The notes under the pieces were generated by a model. That model worked only from the letters and a program-made list of their open reading frames with translations. It was not told where the DNA came from and searched no databases. DNA of 52,313 nt from Sedimenticola sp. Its GTDB lineage: Bacteria > Pseudomonadota > Gammaproteobacteria > Chromatiales > Chromatiaceae. Made by a program: the position numbers and the translations under genes. The stretch lies in contig JALVNE010000347.1 of NCBI GenBank assembly GCA_027026755.1, positions 1 to 52,313 on the forward strand. The letters are read 5' to 3'. The first letter of the stretch is position 1; each line of letters begins with the position of its first letter. Positions 25,358-36,300 of this stretch are shown here, in pieces.

Positions 25358-25717
25358 ATGTCTTTGGGGAAATTGCTGGCTATCGCCGGTTGTCTTGCTA
25401 TATCTGTCGGCAACTGTCTGGCGCTGTCGGAAGAAGAGTACCTGAAATATATCGATGCCGAGGCATCCAAGCTGTCTGAACCCGCCACCGCCCGGGCGCC
25501 TGATTCTTCTCCTGGGAAGAACCTGGAAGCCAAGGATGCCTCCCAACTGAGTCAGAAAGAATTCGAGCGGTTGCTCAAGGCCAAGGCCAAGGGAACCTAC
25601 TCGTTCTACGAGTCCCTCGTGGAGAAAGACAAGGCCGAGGTATACAAGTCCTATGTAAAGGGGGCGTCCATGGGACAGATCCGGCGGATGATCATAAATC
25701 GAAAGATGAATCGGTGA
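25358..25717 (+). CDS. Small exported protein of unknown function
   Basis: 119 residues beginning MSLGKLLAIAGCLAISVG with a signal peptide ending near LALS. The mature part is charged and helical (EEEYLKYIDAEASKL, KEFERLLKAKAKGTYSFYES, ASMGQIRRMIINRKMNR). I recognise no family. GGAGGAGGGAGC directly before the ATG is a very strong ribosome-binding site and decides the start; the frame open 58 codons further upstream is not coding. It precedes the rhodanese gene by about 50 bp in the same direction, so the two probably form one unit in the periplasm. Confidence 0.75.
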   Translation: MSLGKLLAIAGCLAISVGNCLALSEEEYLKYIDAEASKLSEPATARAPDSSPGKNLEAKDASQLSQKEFERLLKAKAKGTYSFYESLVEKDKAEVYKSYVKGASMGQIRRMIINRKMNR

Positions 25718-25768
25718 CAAGACAATAACAGGAAAAAACGGAATCAATCAGGAGAGGTGGAAAAAGAG

Positions 25769-26527
25769 ATGAGTCTGAACATGAACAAGGGGCTGAAGGT
25801 TTTCCTTTGCATTGCCGCAGGCTTTGGGATGCTGTGCTCCCTGGCGATTGCGGAAGAGGTAAAGGTTGGAGCAGGCAACAAGTTCGTGGGGCTGACGGCG
25901 GACAAGCCCTATATCTATGTCATTCATGATGGCAATTCGGTCAAGGTACAGCGTGTCCAGGATCCGAACTACGAGTTGAGTGGATATTACGCCAAGACCA
26001 TCCGTCCCTGCCCCCCCCACTGTCTCAAGCCCATGAGTCCCAGTCCGGATGTCCAGACGTACGGTGAGGTCGAGATGTTTCAGTTCATGGAAACCCAGTT
26101 GCGCGATGGCAGCGGTGTGCTGATCGATGCGCGCACGCCCTCCTGGTACAAGAAAGGCACGATTCCCGGGGCGGTGAATATCCCGTTTACGGAGTTCACC
26201 AAAGAACCGGATTCTCCCGAGGTGGCCCAATTGCTCGAGCGTTTTGGGGCCAAAGAGAGGGGTGAGATAGGTTTTTTCACTGCCCTGCTGGAAAAATGGG
26301 GCATCATCGATGCCAAGTACAAGACGGAAGACTGGGATTTTACCAATGCCAAGAACCTGGTGCTGTTCTGTAACGGACCCGACTGCGGTCAGTCTCCCCG
26401 GGCGATCCGCGGCTTGCTGGCAGCGCAGTATCCCGCTGACAAGATAAAGTATTACCGGGGCGGCATGCGCATGTGGGAGTTCTGGGGGCTTACCACCATC
26501 ATTCCCAAGACCGGTGAAAAGCATTGA
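25769..26527 (+). CDS. Exported rhodanese-domain protein
   Basis: 252 residues. The signal peptide ends near CSLAIAEE. A rhodanese domain occupies about 100-240, with VLIDARTPSWYKKGTIPGAVNIPF and a catalytic loop LFCNGPDCGQSPRAI whose first Cys is in the active-site position. Such proteins carry sulfane sulfur or act as sulfur relay factors. The N-terminal part contains CPPHC, a possible redox or metal pair. GGAGAGG lies before the ATG at 25769; M5 is an alternative. Its location between gshB and pilG is not something I know from pseudomonads, and a sulfur role fits the suspected lifestyle, as inference. Confidence 0.85.
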   Translation: MSLNMNKGLKVFLCIAAGFGMLCSLAIAEEVKVGAGNKFVGLTADKPYIYVIHDGNSVKVQRVQDPNYELSGYYAKTIRPCPPHCLKPMSPSPDVQTYGEVEMFQFMETQLRDGSGVLIDARTPSWYKKGTIPGAVNIPFTEFTKEPDSPEVAQLLERFGAKERGEIGFFTALLEKWGIIDAKYKTEDWDFTNAKNLVLFCNGPDCGQSPRAIRGLLAAQYPADKIKYYRGGMRMWEFWGLTTIIPKTGEKH

Positions 26528-26660
26528 TTTCCGAATGTCGCCCGCTATCTGTTTTCGTCTGGTGCTGTCGGAGCAGGAGAATATGTTTTTCTGCTCAATG
26601 AGGTCGGGGTGTAGTATATTTTCCATACCATGACGATCGTGTTTACAGTGAGTGGCAGCA

Positions 26661-27059
26661 ATGAGTGATGAAGCTTCCGGGCTTTCCGGCCTCAAGATAA
26701 TGGTCATAGACGACAGCAAGACCATCCGGCGTACGGCAGAGAACCTGCTGACCAAGGCGGGTTGTGAAGTGGTTACTGCAGAGGACGGGTTCGAGGCCCT
26801 GTCGCTGGTGGCGGATCATCATCCCGATCTGATCTTCGTGGATATCATGATGCCACGGCTGGACGGCTACCAGACCTGTGCGCTCATCAAGAACAACAAG
26901 GCCTACAGTGATACACCCGTGGTCATGTTGTCCAGCAAGGACGGACTGTTCGACCGTGCCAAGGGACGCCTTGCAGGCTCAGACCAGTACCTGACCAAAC
27001 CTTTCAGTCGGGACGAGTTGCTCGATGCGATACGCAAGCATATTCCCAAGGCAGCATGA
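26661..27059 (+). CDS. pilG: Response regulator PilG
   Basis: 132-residue single receiver domain of the Pil-Chp system; it promotes pilus extension and is phosphorylated by ChpA. IMVIDDSKTIRRTAENLL, the phospho-acceptor Asp in LIFVDIMMPRLDGYQTC and the Lys in YLTKPFSRDELLDAI are present. I prefer ATG 26661 over the GTG at 26652. First gene of the pilG-pilH-pilI-pilJ-chpA-chpC cluster. The 130-bp gap upstream contains a TATATT but no convincing -35. Confidence 0.96.
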   Translation: MSDEASGLSGLKIMVIDDSKTIRRTAENLLTKAGCEVVTAEDGFEALSLVADHHPDLIFVDIMMPRLDGYQTCALIKNNKAYSDTPVVMLSSKDGLFDRAKGRLAGSDQYLTKPFSRDELLDAIRKHIPKAA

Positions 27060-27088
27060 ATTTTTGAATAAAGCAGGAAACACGAAAT

Positions 27089-27451
27089 ATGGCAAAAGTA
27101 CTGATTGTTGATGATTCTCCCACTGAAGTGCATATCTTCAGCACGGCCCTGAGCAAAGAAGGTTACCAGGTGGTCGTGGCAACCGATGGGGAGGAAGGCG
27201 TACAAAAGGCAATGGAGGAAATGCCGGACATCATTCTCATGGATGTGGTCATGCCTGGACTGAACGGGTTTCAGGCGACCAGAAAGATCCATCGCAACGC
27301 GTCGACCAAGCACATTCCCATCATCATCGTGACCACGAAGGATCAGGATACCGACCGTGAATGGGGCATGCGCCAAGGAGCCAAGGATTACCTGGTAAAG
27401 CCCGTCGATGTTTCCGAACTGCTCGACAAGGTCGGCGAGATGGTCAGCTGA
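27089..27451 (+). CDS. pilH: Response regulator PilH
   Basis: 120-residue receiver domain, linked in Pseudomonas to pilus retraction or phosphate drain. LIVDDSPTEVHIFSTALSK, the Asp in IILMDVVMPGLNGFQATR and DYLVKPVDVSELLDKV are standard. It begins 29 bp after pilG and its stop overlaps pilI as TGATG. Confidence 0.96.
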   Translation: MAKVLIVDDSPTEVHIFSTALSKEGYQVVVATDGEEGVQKAMEEMPDIILMDVVMPGLNGFQATRKIHRNASTKHIPIIIVTTKDQDTDREWGMRQGAKDYLVKPVDVSELLDKVGEMVS

Positions 27452-28005
27452 TGGCCGACTCCGGTAGCCATAGCCTGGAAGCCGTGCTGCAGTACCTGTC
27501 CAGCGTGGACGAGCGCAGTCACGCCCAGGAATCGCTGGTTCCCGCCACCATGGTGAAGGAAGAAGACTGGCAGGGACTGGCTTTCGTGCTCGATGGCGTG
27601 AAAGTCATATCCGCAATGGAGGAAATCCGCGAACTGCTTCCCTACCCGAATTCGGTCACCCGCGTGCCTGGCACCCGGAGCTGGATGCTGGGGTTGGCGA
27701 ATATTCGGGGAGAGTTGCTTCCCGTGGTGGATCTCCAGCAGTTCATTGGCGGCGGGCCGGTGGTGGTCAATGACCAGTCCCGTGTTCTGGTGATTCGCAA
27801 CCGGGGGGCATCCATGGGATTGCTGGTTTCCTCGGTACTGGGAATGCGCAATCTTCCCTTGAGCAGGCAGATACAGGACACCCATATCGAAGGTGCTCTG
27901 GGGCGATATGTGTATGACGTCTTTGGGCTGGAAGATGGCGTATGGCCGGTTTTCAGCATGGCGGCACTGGCCAATGACGAGCGTTTCATGTCTGCGGCCG
28001 CCTGA
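27451..28005 (+). CDS. pilI: CheW-like adaptor PilI
   Basis: 184-residue CheW-domain protein that links the receptor PilJ to the kinase ChpA. VPGTRSWMLGLANIRGELLPVVDLQQF and SRVLVIRNRGASMGLLVSSVLGM are the conserved CheW segments. The ATG at 27451 overlaps the pilH stop; the frame upstream of it is a pilH shadow. Confidence 0.94.
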   Translation: MADSGSHSLEAVLQYLSSVDERSHAQESLVPATMVKEEDWQGLAFVLDGVKVISAMEEIRELLPYPNSVTRVPGTRSWMLGLANIRGELLPVVDLQQFIGGGPVVVNDQSRVLVIRNRGASMGLLVSSVLGMRNLPLSRQIQDTHIEGALGRYVYDVFGLEDGVWPVFSMAALANDERFMSAAA

Positions 28006-28144
28006 TTTCGGGGGGCGGAAAGGGAGCCGGTATTGATCCGTCAGGGCTGCCCCGGACACGAAATGACGTAGCGGCGAGCCGTTACGTTGAAGATCAAAAC
28101 ATTAGCTGGGTGGGTAGAACTCACAATTTGAAGGGGTTACAAAG

Positions 28145-30262
28145 ATGGTAGCTAGAGCAAAGAAAGGATCCAGCCGGTCGGTCCTGGTTCCACTGCTTTC
28201 CGTTTTGCTGGTGTTGTCCATGGTTGCGGGGGTTATGGCCTTCGTCGCCTGGGCCAAGCACAGTGCAGACCTGGATAAGTACATACTGGGCGCGACCGAG
28301 CAGCAGGTGCTCGCTCATCGGATTGCCAAATACGCGGCCGATGCGGCAAGAGGTAAGGAGGCTTCCTTTGCCCGCATGCAGGAATCCCGGGACAGGTTCT
28401 CGCAGATTCTCGATATGCTCAAGAACGGTTCCGCCAGGGAGAACCTGCCTCCGTCTCCAGCGGCCATCCAGCCGGAACTGCACAAGGTGGAGAATGCCTG
28501 GCTGGAACTGCGCTCCCATGTGGATGCCATCCTCAACAACCAGGACGCCATTCTTTCGGTGAACGAGATCATCAACGGTATCCGGGACACGCTTCCTGAT
28601 CTGCTGGAGATTTCCAACGAAGTCACCAATGCCCTGGTGGACGGCAAGTCTGATCCTACACAGATTTACTACGCGACCCGCCAGCTGTTCCTCACGGAAC
28701 GGATCAATTCCGCACTCAACGACGTGCTTGCCGGTGGTTCTGCCACGGCGCTTGCCGTGGATCAGCTCACCCAGGACGTGGATGAGCTGAAAACCGTTAT
28801 CGATGCCCTTGTCAACGGCAGTCCGGTGCTGGGCATCAAGGCAGTGAAGCGCCAGGACGTCAAGGAGCGGCTGCTGGAAGTCACCGCCATCCTGGGTGAT
28901 CTCGACGAATCACTGAGTATGATCCTGGGCATGATCTCGGATGTTCTGCCCGCCCTGGAAGCCGTGGGTGAAACGGGCATGAGCGAGAAGGCTCAGGAAG
29001 CCGTGGCTTCGGGCGAGGTGCTGCCCGACATGGACGTACCCAGCCAGCTTGCCCTGTCTTCCGACAAGGTGGCCGAAGAAGTGGGCAAGCTGATCCGCCT
29101 GTATGGTACCGATGCAGCCGATCTCAAGATCGGCCCAATTTCGGTAAACGCCAAGCTGGTTACCGGTCTTGGTGTGCTTTCTGCCGTGCTGCTGATTCTC
29201 CTGGGCATGGTGCTGGTAGGGCAGGCGAGACGTCGTGAGGAAGCCACCGCAGAGCAGTATCAGCGGAATCAGGAAGCCATTCGTCGCCTGCTCGACGAAA
29301 TGGGTGACCTGGCCGATGGTGACCTGTCGGTACAGGCAACGGTAACCGAGGACATCACGGGAGCCATTGCAGACTCCATCAACTACGCCATCGAGGCCAT
29401 GCGCGAGGTGGTCGAGTCCATCAACCAGACCACCGAGGAAGTATCCAGTTCCGCACAGGAGACCCAGGCCACCATCCGTCACCTGGCGGATGCCGCGGAG
29501 CATCAGCGCGAACAGATCACCAGCGCCAGCTCCACCATCGACCAGATGACCAGCGCTCTGGAGAAGATGTCCGATGATGCAACCGAATCGGCACAGGTTG
29601 CACAGAACTCAGTGGAACTTGCGTCCAAAGGTGGCGAGGCGGTACGCCGTACCATCAATGGCATGGACAACATCCGTGAGCAGATCCAGGAGACCTCCAA
29701 GCGGATCAAGCGTCTGGGTGAGAGTTCCCAGGAGATCGGAAACATCGTGGAATTGATCGAAGACATTGCCGACCAGACCAACATCCTGGCGTTGAATGCC
29801 GCGATGCAGGCGGCCATGGCCGGTGAAGCAGGTCGTGGTTTTGCCGTGGTTGCCGACGAAGTGCAGCGCCTCGCTGAACGTTCCGCAAACGCAACCAAGC
29901 AGATCGAAGCCCTGGTGCAGACCATCCAGGCAGATACCAACGAAGCGGTAAGCTCCATGGAGGCCAGTACCACGGAGGTGGTCGGTGGTGCCGGTCTGGC
30001 AGAGGATGCGGGTGCTGCCCTGCAGGAGATCGAGAAGGTATCCAACGAAATCGCGGGCATCATCACCCGTCTGGCCGATTCGGCCCAGCAGGAATCTGCC
30101 GAGGCCCGTCAGCTCAACGACACAATGGGTGTGATTCAGGAGATCACCCAGCAGACGACCGAGGGCACCAGCAAGGCCGCGGAAGAAATCGGCGAGCTGG
30201 CAGAAAAGACCAACCGTCTGCGTCAGTCCGTTGCTGGTTTCGTACTGCCGGACAAGGTGTAA
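28145..30262 (+). CDS. pilJ: Methyl-accepting chemotaxis protein PilJ
   Basis: 705 residues. TM1 (about 13-37), a periplasmic PilJ-type helical sensor region (about 40-335), TM2 (about 337-357), HAMP-like segment, and a signalling domain whose hairpin tip reads [39 protein letters not shown] in overlapping pieces. The MQAAM tip is typical of PilJ rather than of flagellar receptors. It reports pilus or surface contact to ChpA. A strong GAAGGGG precedes the ATG. The methyltransferase pilK, usual next gene in pseudomonads, is absent. Confidence 0.95.
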   Translation: MVARAKKGSSRSVLVPLLSVLLVLSMVAGVMAFVAWAKHSADLDKYILGATEQQVLAHRIAKYAADAARGKEASFARMQESRDRFSQILDMLKNGSARENLPPSPAAIQPELHKVENAWLELRSHVDAILNNQDAILSVNEIINGIRDTLPDLLEISNEVTNALVDGKSDPTQIYYATRQLFLTERINSALNDVLAGGSATALAVDQLTQDVDELKTVIDALVNGSPVLGIKAVKRQDVKERLLEVTAILGDLDESLSMILGMISDVLPALEAVGETGMSEKAQEAVASGEVLPDMDVPSQLALSSDKVAEEVGKLIRLYGTDAADLKIGPISVNAKLVTGLGVLSAVLLILLGMVLVGQARRREEATAEQYQRNQEAIRRLLDEMGDLADGDLSVQATVTEDITGAIADSINYAIEAMREVVESINQTTEEVSSSAQETQATIRHLADAAEHQREQITSASSTIDQMTSALEKMSDDATESAQVAQNSVELASKGGEAVRRTINGMDNIREQIQETSKRIKRLGESSQEIGNIVELIEDIADQTNILALNAAMQAAMAGEAGRGFAVVADEVQRLAERSANATKQIEALVQTIQADTNEAVSSMEASTTEVVGGAGLAEDAGAALQEIEKVSNEIAGIITRLADSAQQESAEARQLNDTMGVIQEITQQTTEGTSKAAEEIGELAEKTNRLRQSVAGFVLPDKV

Positions 30263-30334
30263 CGCTAACTTCTGGTGCGTTGTCCGGATGAAAACAAAAC
30301 TTGTCCTGGCAGCAGCTCATCCCGGGGATGATCG

Positions 30335-33300
30335 ATGACCGACGTGGAAAAGCCTGATTACGCTACCCTGCGCTGGGTGAAGGAGGGTATGGATGAAACC
30401 ATACTGCTCGCGCGCCAGGCGCTGGAAACCTACGTGCAGGAGGGATTCAGGGGCGATGGCATTCAGGAATACCTGAAGCATGTCCATCAGCTGCTTGGTA
30501 CCTTGCGCATGGTGCAGGTATATGGCGCGGGCATGCTGGTCGAGGAGATGGAGCGCGTAGCCAAGCTTCTCGCCAAAGGCGAACTGCAGGGCAACGAACG
30601 TCTTGCCGAGTCCCTGATGCTCGGGCTCATCCAACTTCCCCCTTATCTGAACCGCCTGGAAAAAGGCGAACCCGATATTCCCCTGGTGTTGCTGCCTGCG
30701 ATGAACGACCTGCGCGCGGCGCGTAACATGGAGCCTGCGTCGGAGGTGGTGCTCTATGCGCCCAATCTGGACCGGCTGGTGGAAAGGGAACCTGTCGTTC
30801 CCGGTTCGGGCAACGCGCGCATCCCCACCCTGGTCAGGAGCCTGCGCAACGAATTTCACAAGGCGCTGTTGCGCTGGTACAAGGACGACGACATAGAACA
30901 GGGGCTGGGCGGGGTTCTGCAAGTGCTGCAGAAGATCAATGCCGTGGCCGGCACCTTGAGACTGCGGCGGCTGATGGATGCCGCCGAAGCACTGGTCATC
31001 ACCCTGATCGACGGTGAATTCACTGCCGACCAGGAGGTGAAACGCATTTTCAGCCGCATTGACCGCGTATTCAAGGATCTCATCGCCCATGGTGAGGAAG
31101 CCACGGTCAGTGACTTTCCCATCGACCTGCTCAAGAGCCTGTTGTATTTCGTCTCCCGTTCCCATTCGACAAATGCTGTCGTACAGACGGTGAAGCGGAC
31201 GGCCGACCTGGCCAACAGTTTCCCCGACCAGATCCACAAGCCGGCTTCCGAAACCGTGACCGGTGCGGATGAGAGTGTGCTCCAGGCCGTGGCGGGCGAG
31301 CTGCACGAGGATCTGGGTCGGGTCAAGGAAGCCCTGGACCTGTATATCCGGGGTGACAGGGAAGAAACCCACCGCCTGGAAGGCCTGGCGGATCTGCTCA
31401 ACAAGACCGGTGATACCTTGGGCATGCTGGGTCGTGGCCTGCTGCGGGAAAGGCTGGCTGAAGTGGCCGGGAAACTGGCGCAGGCCACGCAGGGTGGAGA
31501 GCTGCTCGACGATGACAGCCTGATGGAGATTGCCACGGCCATCGTCGAAGTCGAGAACGCCTTGGACCTTGCATCCGAGACTGCCGAAGCTTCCCTGGAG
31601 GCGGTGCGTGATCAGGAGGCGGAAGAGAACGTCGAGCGGGTGATTCAGGAAGCCTTTTCCGAGTTCTCCCAGATCAAGGACGGCGTGGAAAAGTATCTTC
31701 GCGGGATGGCGGGCGAAGCCGGTTTGTTCAGGGTGGCGGACAATGTTCACAAGCTCATCGGCGTGCTTTCCATGGCTGGCCTGGACAGGATATCTGATCT
31801 CTTGGCGCGGGCAGAGCCCATCCTGCGGGAGTTCGCGGATCAGGGCAAGGTTCTCGACGGCGTGCAGCAGAGCGCGCTGGTGGACCTGTTTGCCGGGCTC
31901 GAGTATTACCTCGAGGCAAGGCTGGAAAAACGCCACAACCTCGACAAGTTTACTGATTATGCCGAGGAAGCGCTGGAACGCCTGACTTCGGAAACAGCTG
32001 CCGGCGACGCGCAGGTGCATCCAGAGTTCGAATCAGTCGAAGAAAGCGCCCCTGTGGATGAGGACAGTGAAGAACTGTTTTCCGATTCCATGCCGCTGGA
32101 AGACCTTTCCAGGGAGGAACAGGCCATTGCCGCAGCAGCCGGTGACGAGTTCCTGGAAGAAGCGCCGCCTGCTGAAGAGGAGATGGCCGAGCCATCGTTC
32201 CTGGAAGAAGAGGCAGCGCCTGCCGAAGAGGAAATGGCCGAGCCATCGTTCCTGGAAGAAGAGGCAGCGCCTGCCGAAGAGGAAATGGCCGAGCCATCGT
32301 TCCTGGAAGAGGAGGCAGCGCCTGCCGAAGAGGAAATGGCCGAGCCATCGTTCCTGGAAGAGGAGGCAGCGCCTGCCGAAGAGGAAATGGCTGAGCCATC
32401 GTTCCTGGAAGAGGAGGCAGCGCCTGCCGAAGGGGACATGGCCGAACCATCGTCCATGGAAGAAGAAGCGCCGTCGCCGGCCGAAGCTGCCGGTGAGGTG
32501 GTCCTCACACAGATGGATGAAATCGATCCGGATATCTTCGATATTTTCATGGAGGAAGCCGGAGAAGAGCTGGAAGTCATACAATCACAGTATCCCCTGT
32601 GGCGCGAAAACCATGATGACGAGGCTGCGCTGCAGAACTTCCGCCGTTCCTTCCACACCCTCAAGGGAAGTGGCAGGATGGTGGGCGCCCATGTCATCGG
32701 TGAGTTCGCCTGGGCGGTGGAGAATCTGCTCAACCGCATCATGGAAGGCAGCATCAAGCCGTCTCCCGAGGTCATCGGCTACCTGGATGAGGTGGTCGCT
32801 TCCGTTCCGGCCCTGATCGAGGCCCAGTCCACTGGGGGAAGCGTAGCCCTGGATGTGGAAGGGTTGCGGGAAAGAGGGTTCGCCCTGGCGGAGGGCAGGG
32901 AAGCGCCGGCAGCGGAAGTGTCCGAGAGCGGGGAAGAAGCATTCGATGCCGAACTGGTGGAGCTGGAGGAGCCGCTGTCCGAGGAGTTGGTTCTGACAGA
33001 CGACATCCCCGAGGGAGTGGATTCCGGGTTTGCCGAAGAACAGGAAAGCGCCCTGGAAAGTTCTTCCATCCTCCTGGCAGAAGACCTGGTGGACATTTTC
33101 CGCGCTGAATCCGCCACTCATCTGAAGGTCATCGCTGATTTCGTGGCGCAGTGTGACCATTGCACCGTTGATGCTGACCTGGTGCGCGCCGTTCACACCC
33201 TGCATGGCAGCTCCCATCTCGCCGAAGTTCTGCCCATGGCGACCTTGGCGGGAGAAATGGAACGCTACTGCAAACACATGCACCAGCTTTCCCATACCTG

Positions 33301-36300
33301 TGACGAACAGGCCCTGGGGCTGCTGAAGCGCTTCCACGATACCATGCAGCGCATGCTCGATGCCATCAATACGCCGGGCGTGGAGATCGACGGCTGGGAA
33401 GAACTGCTGGCCGATATCCGTGAGTTCGACCAGGCCTTGCCGGATGTCATTTCCGAGCTGCAGGCCAGTGGCGACAGTGAAGCCATATCCGACATCATGC
33501 CTGACCAGGAAACCCGGGAGCGGTTCCTGGAGGAAGCTGGCAAGCAGCTGGAGGAACTGGCAGGCCATCTCATGGACTGGCAGGAAGCTGCCACAGAGGA
33601 AGCCGGAGCCCGGATCCGGTCCAGCCTGGAGGCACTCAAGGAAGGCGCCTGGGACGCCGGACTCACGCCCCTGGGAGAACTCCTGCAGGGGCTGGAATCC
33701 TTCTTCGAGTTGCTCGAGAGCAGCGGTGGCGCCGTGGATGCGGATACCCGGAACACCGTGACCCGGCTGGTCGAAGATGTGGAAAGCTCCCTGGACCTGT
33801 TGCATCTCAATGGCAAGTTGCCAGACCTGAGCAGCCAGGCAGAACCCCTGGATTCCCTGTTGGCCGGCATGCGCCAGCTGGTGCCCGAGGCCGAAGCGCC
33901 GGAAACCGAAGCACCGCAAGCCGAAGCGGTTGATGTCGAATCCCTTCCCAGCTATGAAGAAGAAATCCCGGATCATATGGATGCTGAGCCGGAATCCATC
34001 CTGCTGTCGGAATCCTGGGACGAGGAAGAGAGCGTTTCCCATCTGCATGAGCCAGAACCTGAATCTGAGCCAGAGCCGGAGCCCGTGCTGGAGGCAGAGG
34101 AAGTGGCAGAGCCTGTGCCGGAGGAACCCGCGGTACCTGCCGTTGACGTAGATCCGGAGCTTCTGGACATCTTCCTCGAGGAAGCGGCTGAAATCGCGGA
34201 ACAGCTGGAAGATCTCTACGGGCAGTGGGAGAAAGACATCACCGCCCGGGAGTCCGTGGATGGCCTGATGCGCAACCTTCATACCCTGAAGGGCAATGCG
34301 CGTTTTGCCGGACTCTTCCCCTTGGGCAATCTCAGCCATGCCCTGGAATCATTGTTTGAAAACCTGGCCTCCGGGAGGCTGGCGGCTGACGATGCGCTGA
34401 TTCCCCTGGTGCGCCAGGGACTGGATGCCCTGCAAAACAGTATCGACCAGCTGCAAAGCTCCGAGCCGTTGCCGGATGTAGGGGAAGTGACCCGCGCCCT
34501 CGAGGCGGCCGCCGAGGGCAGGGAATGGCAGCCGCCTGCCGGTGCTGGGATGGAAAAGGAAACAGAAGCCGCCAGCGAGTCTCTGTCGTCTCCGACCACA
34601 TCCGAGGTTTCGGAAGTCAGCACCGTTTCGGATACCCAGGCGGAAGAGTCAGTGTTCATGGAATCCCAGATGCTCATGGATGCCGAGCTTCTGGGCGATA
34701 GCGAGTTGCGCGAGCTGGAAGGCAAGGTGCTGTCTTTCCCGGGAGGCGAGATTCCCGCCCGCGAGGCCCAACGCCCCCCACCCCTGCAGGCAGAGGAAGA
34801 ACAGGCCGGCAAGGGGGAAAGGGTGCGCGTGCTGGCAGAGCTGCTGGACCAGCTGGTAAACAATGCCGGCGAGGTGAGCATCTACCGCGCCCGCCTGGAA
34901 CAGCACAACAAGACGGTTCAGAACAACCTGCAGGAACTCAACGAAACCATTGCGCGTCTGCGCCAGCAGTTGCGGGCGCTGGAAATCGAAACCGAGGCCC
35001 AGGTCCGCTCCCGCCATGAACGCGAGGCGGAGACCCGGCGGTACGAGGATTTCGATCCCCTGGAAATGGATCAGTATTCCACCCTGCAGCAGCTTTCCAG
35101 GGCATTGTCTGAAACCATCAACGACCTGGCCAATATCGGCGAAACCCTGAGCGAGCAGACCCGGGATGCCGACACCCTGATGCTGCAGCAGTCCCGGGTG
35201 ACCAATGATCTCCAGGATGGCCTGTTGCGCACGCGCATGGTGCCTTTCAGTCGTCAGGCCTCCAGGCTGCAGCGGGTGGTGCGCCAGACTGCCCAGAATC
35301 TGGGCAAGAAGGCCGAGCTGGATGTGACCGGTGCGGAAGGCGAGATCGATCGCACCATTCTCAATCGCATCATGGGGCCTCTGGAGCATCTGTTGCGCAA
35401 TGCCGTGGCCCATGGCATCGAGCCACCAGAGAAGCGGATACAGAACGACAAGCCCGAGACAGGCAAGGTTTCCCTGGTCATGTCCCGGGAAGGTACCGAA
35501 GTGGTGCTCACCATATCCGATGATGGCGCGGGCCTGGACAGTGATGCCATCCGCCGCAAGGCGGTGGCCAACGGCCTGCTCGATGAAGGCGCCGAGGTGG
35601 ACGAGGACGCCTTGTACCAGTTTATCCTGCAGCCGGGCTTCACCACCGCCACGGAGGTGACCCAGGTCGCTGGCCGCGGCGTGGGCATGGATGCAGTGGT
35701 GAGCGAAATCAAGCAGCTTGGCGGCTCCCTGGAGATTCTTTCCCAGCGCGGCCGCGGTAGCAGTTTCGTCATCCGTCTGCCTTTCACCCTGGCGATTTCC
35801 GAGGCCCTGCTGGTGCAGGTGGCGGATGAAACCTTCGCCATTCCTCACGGCTCCGCTGAAGTCATCATCCGGGCAATGAGAAAGGACCTCGAAGCCTGTT
35901 ATCAGGGCTATTCAGAGGGCATCGAGTACAACGGACATCTCTATCCCGTACGTTACCTGGGAGCCATGCTGGGAATTGCCGAGCCAACCCTGAGTGAAAC
36001 CGTGAAATGGTATCCCCTGTTGCTGGTGCGCTCGGGTGAACAGCGTATGGCCATCCAGCTGGACCAGCTGCTGGGCAATTACCAGGTGGTGGTCAAGTCC
36101 ATTGGCGCCCAGCTCAGCGGGGTACGCTGGTTCACTGGTGGCACCATCCTGGCCGACGGCAAGATCGCCCTGCTGCTGGACATGAATGCCCTGGTGCGCA
36201 CGGACGTGGTTGCGCATGCGCCCATCCTGGATCAGGAAGACGAGGTCAAGGGTATCACCGTCATGGTCGTGGACGATTCCATCACCGTGCGCAAGGTCAC

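Noticed and set aside
26572-26603. GAGCAG...CTGCTC inverted repeat before pilG as a terminator
   Set aside because: Six-base stem with a long loop and no U-run after it.
32167-32472. Regular 51-bp repeats considered as a CRISPR array
   Set aside because: Units are contiguous without spacers, in frame with chpA, and encode an acidic linker.
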